Assembly: GCA_003228415.1 (NCBI GenBank)
Contig: QIDL01000089.1
Location: forward strand, 1 to 9,640
DNA: 9,640 nt
Source of the DNA: Gammaproteobacteria bacterium
GTDB taxonomy: Bacteria; Pseudomonadota; Gammaproteobacteria; Pseudomonadales; Azotimanducaceae
Direction of reading: 5' to 3'
Shown here: piece after piece, positions 6,925 to 9,640 of the stretch
How positions within the stretch are numbered: the stretch's first letter is position 1
Layout of the letters: every line of letters begins with the position of its first letter
Translations under genes and position numbers: made by a program
Notes under the pieces: model-generated
Seen by the model: the letters and a program-made list of their open reading frames with translations, nothing else
What the model was told of the DNA's origin: nothing
The model's database searches: none

Positions 6925-7220
6925 GGCGCATCTCTCCCCTGCGCATCCTTGAGCTGCCGGAACTCGTTCTCCAGCGCCGTCACGCGTTCGGGCAGGCCTG
7001 CGGTACCGATAGGCTTCGTATACGCCCACACCAGGGCGGCGAGCCATGCTGGTCCCAACGTGATGATGCCAATCCACCCGAGCACGCGAATGGCATCGGC
7101 CTGTGAGTGTGCGCGCTGCTGCGCCACGTTGCCAGGCAATGGCCCCAGCAACACTACTAGCCAGATTACGGCGGCAATCAGGATGCCGATTACGATCAAA
7201 GAAAAAATATCCAAGAACAT
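6921..7220 (-). CDS. DUF3302 inner-membrane protein, YiaW-like
   Basis: The protein has 99 residues from the ATG at 7220, with GAAGG 7 nt upstream. An in-frame extension to 7430 contains no recognisable protein and lacks a better start. Two membrane helices (about 5-27 and 46-67) are followed by a short charged coiled coil (LPERVTALENEFRQLKDA). The stretch GPLPGNVAQQRAHSQADAI, then GW and LAALVWAY, is what I know as the DUF3302 signature. In E. coli this family (YiaW, YibI) is encoded just before HlyD-type membrane fusion proteins, exactly as here. It probably helps assemble or localise its partner; the molecular role is not known. It is the first gene of the - strand operon, so the promoter should lie between 7221 and about 7433, where I see no convincing consensus. 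Confidence 0.85.
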   Translation of the reverse strand: MFLDIFSLIVIGILIAAVIWLVVLLGPLPGNVAQQRAHSQADAIRVLGWIGIITLGPAWLAALVWAYTKPIGTAGLPERVTALENEFRQLKDAQGRDAP

Positions 7221-7352
7221 CCTGATACCTTCGACTATCCTACGGGGCAATGCGTACTGTGTGTGACACGAATATCGATCACCTGCGCGCAGAACGTCTC
7301 CCCCCCGGAAAACGCAATAATCACTCGCGGCAAGTCGGATGCTGCCCGGGAC

Positions 7353-7367
7353 GCTTGCGCAGCAAGC
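7353..7367. other. Short perfect hairpin upstream of the DUF3302 operon
   Basis: GCTTGC (7353-7358) and GCAAGC (7362-7367) form a 6-bp stem with a 3-nt loop. It lies about 133 bp upstream of the DUF3302 start, in the 289-bp stretch (7221-7509) without a gene. It may be an operator or chance. Apart from this hairpin and the repeat at 7434-7468, I see nothing definite in that stretch. Confidence 0.25.
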
Positions 7368-7433
7368 ACCTGGTCTGCGGATGTCCGCCAATCGAGGCCT
7401 ACAGCGAGGCGGCGGACTAGCCGTCTCCACGCC

Positions 7434-7468
7434 GTAGGTTGGGCTTCGCTTCGCTCAGCCCAACCTAC
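7434..7468. repeat. Palindromic (REP-like) repeat
   Basis: GTAGGTTGGGCT (7434-7445) and AGCCCAACCTAC (7457-7468) form a perfect 12-bp stem around an 11-nt loop containing TCGCT twice. From memory this GTAGGTTGGGCT...AGCCCAACCTAC type is a common dispersed repeat in proteobacterial genomes, often found between genes. A single copy is present here. It lies between the end of the MBL-fold gene and the promoter region of the DUF3302 operon. Confidence 0.7.
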
Positions 7469-7476
7469 ACCAATAA

Positions 7477-7523
7477 AAGGGGACAGATCTATTTTTCCTG
7501 GCAGAGGCGTCAGTTGTCCCCTT
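7477..7523 (-). terminator. Inverted repeat and T-run at the end of the MBL-fold gene
   Basis: AAGGGGACA (7477-7485) is the perfect reverse complement of TGTCCCCTT (7515-7523). Read on the - strand, the first arm covers the last codons of the MBL-fold gene, the stop TGA falls in the 29-nt loop, and the second arm runs into TTTTATT. This resembles an intrinsic terminator with a large loop. The segment GGGGACAGATCTATTTTTC (7479-7497) also resembles a motif I recall near REP-associated transposase elements, so it may be a mobile-element trace instead. Confidence 0.4.
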
Positions 7524-8955
7524 GCTCTTCTAGAATCTTGCGGTTGGCTTCGCGGTGACGCCATGCCGCCCCCATGCTTTCCTTCAGATTGTCGGGAAGC
7601 GCCTCAACGGGAACAACCAGATCCGAATCCACGGGCCAGTCTTGCAGCAGATCGGGTTTGAAACCTTCCGGATAGTAAAGATCCGGATCAATTTCCTGAT
7701 CGCGAACATACTGTTCCTGAATTTCCTGACGTGATGTCGGCGGATACGGCACGATCAGCTGACCGTTGGTAAAGTCGAACTGCGGCGACCTGGCATTCGG
7801 AAAGTCCGGCAGGATGCCTTCACGCACCCAGATCTGTTCTTTGGTGATGTTGACCACGATGCCGTCCGGCGCACCAAAGTGATAGGGGCCTTTCCAGAAT
7901 TCGCGAACCTCTGCCACGGTTTCCTCGGCCAGATAGGGGTCAAAGCTCATGTGGGTGGTCATGAACATCCGTGGCTGGACCTGATTTGCCACGTAACCGG
8001 CGGCATAGGCCGGGGTGTGGTGTGTGTCGATCGTATAGCGGGCAAGGAAGGGCGGCACCCCCTGAACGCCCGAGGAAATCTCGACCAGCTCCTGTTGCAG
8101 CTCGGTCACGTAAAGATCGCAGCCTTTTGCATATTTGGCGTCCAGTGCGCTAGGGCGGCCATCCCCGGTCCAGACAAAGCAAAGGCCGTTCCAGTCCAGA
8201 CGGTAAGCCGAGGCCCCGTCCTTGGCATGTGAGCGGCGCCAGTGCGTGACTTTTACACCGTTTTCTTCATAAACCACTCCGCCATCGTCGCGGAAATCAA
8301 ATTCGTTGACTTCAATGTCCCAACCCTTGCCAACCGGGAACACGCTGAACGCATCTTGATGCCAGCCGGTCATCATTTTCATACCTTCGACCATCTTTGC
8401 CGTACCGTATTCCGGCGTTCTTCCGGAGGGGCCGAAAATGCGCAGGCGCTCGTGCCAGCCACCATTCCATGTCCCGAACATCCACAGGTAAGGCAAAGAG
8501 CCAAAGTGGTCGACATGCAGGTGGGTCAGAAATACCCGCTTGAGTTCATTCAGCGCCACCCGTGCCGCGATATAGTTTGCAATCGCACCTTCGCCGAGAT
8601 CGAAAACAAAATTGTCGCCATTGCCCAGTTCAACATAGATAGAGGTGTTCATCTGGCCGGGACGGATCATCGGAGACGTACCCATGAAGGTGACGCGCAT
8701 CTCGTTGGGCTGCACTTCTTCGGTTCCGGGGAACCAGTTGGCAGCACTGTTCATCCACGGTGACGGGCGGATGCCTTCGAACAAAAGCCCCTCTTTCCAC
8801 CTGTCGCCCGGCACGCCACCGAACAGGGCGGCGCGGATGTCTTCCTCGCTGGAGAGTTTCTGGACAGGCGGCGCTTGTGCAAATCCTGGTGAACTCGCGA
8901 GCAAGAGCAGGGTCGACAGCCCTACCGTGAAAGCCCAACGGCGGTAGTTTGTCAT
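7510..8955 (-). CDS. Exported metallo-beta-lactamase-fold hydrolase, GntH-like
   Basis: The protein has 481 residues from the ATG at 8955, with AAAGGGGAA about 6 nt upstream. A signal peptide (hydrophobic VGLSTLLLLASSPGFAQA) is cut near residue 28, so it acts in the periplasm or outside. The MBL fold starts around 86 (MRVTFMGTSP). Metal ligands visible: HLHVDH at 145-150, His243 in RRSHAKDG, Asp265 in WTGDG and His335 in TTHMS, a complete two-metal set in the RNase Z/arylsulfatase-like arrangement. An insertion (about 165-230) contains GPSGRTPEYGTAKMVEGM and VYEENGVKVTHW. A C-terminal extension of about 110 residues follows the fold. The overall layout matches, from memory, proteins named GntH after the guanitoxin cluster; that family is broad and no other guanitoxin gene is here, so the substrate is unknown. 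It is transcribed away from the AraC-type regulator. Confidence 0.85.
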   Translation of the reverse strand: MTNYRRWAFTVGLSTLLLLASSPGFAQAPPVQKLSSEEDIRAALFGGVPGDRWKEGLLFEGIRPSPWMNSAANWFPGTEEVQPNEMRVTFMGTSPMIRPGQMNTSIYVELGNGDNFVFDLGEGAIANYIAARVALNELKRVFLTHLHVDHFGSLPYLWMFGTWNGGWHERLRIFGPSGRTPEYGTAKMVEGMKMMTGWHQDAFSVFPVGKGWDIEVNEFDFRDDGGVVYEENGVKVTHWRRSHAKDGASAYRLDWNGLCFVWTGDGRPSALDAKYAKGCDLYVTELQQELVEISSGVQGVPPFLARYTIDTHHTPAYAAGYVANQVQPRMFMTTHMSFDPYLAEETVAEVREFWKGPYHFGAPDGIVVNITKEQIWVREGILPDFPNARSPQFDFTNGQLIVPYPPTSRQEIQEQYVRDQEIDPDLYYPEGFKPDLLQDWPVDSDLVVPVEALPDNLKESMGAAWRHREANRKILEEQGDN

Positions 8956-9022
8956 ATTGCTTCCCCTTTATTGATTCGCGGAAGTCAGGCGCGGCGAAGA
9001 TCGCTGCATATCCACAAATCGG

Positions 9023-9046
9023 ATTATTACACCGATAAATGTGTGA
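9023..9046. promoter_or_regulatory. Candidate promoter and operator between the MBL gene and the AraC-type gene
   Basis: Read on the - strand, 9031-9023 is TGTAATAAT, an extended -10 (TGn plus a hexamer matching TATAAT at 5 of 6). It lies about 70 nt before the MBL start; no clear -35 is present. Overlapping it, TTACAC (9027-9032) and GTGTGA (9041-9046) form an imperfect inverted repeat with an 8-nt spacer, and ATCGG (9018-9022)/CCGAT (9032-9036) form another. The site is plausible for a regulator acting on both divergent genes. Confidence 0.3.
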
Positions 9047-9094
9047 TAGTCTGGAACATCAAGAATCCGCAAATCCTTTGCCGTGGGCGCCCGG

Positions 9095-9640
9095 ATGGGG
9101 CATTTCTTGATCAACCGGCACTTCAGCGACATCGCCCAGATCAGCGAGCTGGCGCGTAATTGGGATTTGGAGTTCCAGCAAACACAGGCGGGCCCGCTGT
9201 CTGCGCAAGTGCTGCAGCAGCTGCGGCCCGGGTTTCATTTCGGGGTGGTCGAATTCAGCCGCTGCATCAAACAGGAGGGCATCCCGCCGTTGAGCGGCCG
9301 CACGTTCGCCCTGCTGCGCAAACCGGGCCTGCTTGAATGGTGCGGGCATGCGGTCAGCCACCGCGATCTGATGGCGTTTCACCCCACGGCGGGGTTTGCC
9401 TCCCTGTCGGCACCCGGGTTCAGCGTGTATACCGTGACGCTGCCGGAGGCGATCTGGCAGCAGCAGATACGTTACCGGCTGAGCTGGGCTACGGCCGATG
9501 ACTTCAGCCATGAGCATGTACTGCGGGCGTATCCCGGCCGAGTTGCTCGGTTACGCTGCAGCCTGGAACGTTACCATTGGCAACTGACCCACCCCGAGGC
9601 GGCGGGCGATGCACAACCCGTCACCGAGGACGACTGCATC
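9095..9640 (+). CDS. AraC-type transcriptional regulator, N-terminal part (runs off window)
   Basis: An open frame runs from the ATG at 9095 to the right edge with no stop (182 codons). A GTG at 9083 in the same frame is the only other start after the stop at 9047-9049; neither has a good ribosome binding site. The protein opens MGHFLINRHFSDIAQISELA, then a beta-rich sensor-like region (FHFGVVEFSRCIKQEGIPPL, RDLMAFHPTAGFASLSAPGF, SVYTVTLPEAIW). This pattern, including a phrase like MAFHP...FASLSAPGF.VYT, is what I know from AraC-family regulators with an uncharacterised N-terminal sensor. The helix-turn-helix half would lie beyond the window, so the assignment rests on the N-terminal half only. 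Divergent orientation suggests it controls the MBL-fold gene. Confidence 0.65.
   Translation, partial: MGHFLINRHFSDIAQISELARNWDLEFQQTQAGPLSAQVLQQLRPGFHFGVVEFSRCIKQEGIPPLSGRTFALLRKPGLLEWCGHAVSHRDLMAFHPTAGFASLSAPGFSVYTVTLPEAIWQQQIRYRLSWATADDFSHEHVLRAYPGRVARLRCSLERYHWQLTHPEAAGDAQPVTEDDCI

Noticed and set aside
6925..7077. N-terminal extension of the HlyD-family protein to 7077
   Set aside because: It would overlap most of the DUF3302 gene. The GTG at 6924 has a strong ribosome site and the typical 4-nt coupled overlap.
7221..7430. N-terminal extension of the DUF3302 protein to 7430
   Set aside because: The added 70 residues are Arg/Pro/Cys-rich and precede the first membrane helix. The ATG at 7220 has a proper ribosome site and gives the usual family length.
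7235..7564. - strand ORF of 109 codons through the palindromic repeat
   Set aside because: It begins inside the MBL gene in another frame and reads through the repeat. The part after the repeat shows no recognisable protein, though a decayed gene cannot be excluded.
9059..9517. - strand ORF of 152 codons at the right edge
   Set aside because: It is a shadow of the AraC-type regulator reading frame, which stays open to the window end.
1..9640. CRISPR array, tRNA or rRNA genes, phage or toxin-antitoxin genes
   Set aside because: No regularly spaced direct repeats, tRNA-like cloverleaf, rRNA segments or hallmark proteins were seen on either strand.

Overview
The window (about 58% GC by eye) looks like the chromosome of a Gram-negative proteobacterium, probably an environmental or marine gammaproteobacterium. 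The reasons are several exported envelope proteins with Sec-type signal peptides, a YiaW/YiaV-type gene pair, the end of a sulfoacetaldehyde acetyltransferase gene (organosulfonate use), and a short palindromic repeat of the kind scattered through such genomes. The taxonomic placement is inference. No tRNA, rRNA, CRISPR array or intact transposase was seen.

Left part, + strand: the 3' end of xsc (to 314) is followed by a strong hairpin. Next come a small unrecognised ORF (428-667) and a membrane-anchored DUF3179 protein (690-1892). This block converges on the next one, with about 70 bp and weak hairpins between them.

Middle part, - strand, read from 7220 down to 1964: a tightly packed run of five cistrons that looks like one operon. 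They are a DUF3302 (YiaW-like) inner-membrane protein, an HlyD-family membrane fusion protein (YiaV/YibH-like) starting at a GTG inside the DUF3302 stop region, an unlisted 39-residue ORF with a near-perfect ribosome binding site, an outer-membrane beta-barrel protein ending in Phe, and a large exported patatin-like phospholipase with a beta-rich tail. The junctions are -4, 30, 32 and 45 nt. The inferred picture is an envelope-spanning module, with an inner-membrane/periplasmic adaptor at one end and an outer-membrane barrel plus lipid acyl hydrolase at the other. This is the most interesting part of the window.

Right part: a palindromic repeat (7434-7468) and a conserved-looking GGGGACAGATCT motif separate the operon from a - strand gene for an exported metallo-beta-lactamase-fold hydrolase (7510-8955), which resembles the family named GntH in guanitoxin biosynthesis. 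Divergent from it, and running off the right edge, is the N-terminal part of an AraC-type regulator (from about 9095). The 139-bp shared intergenic region holds a candidate promoter and operator.
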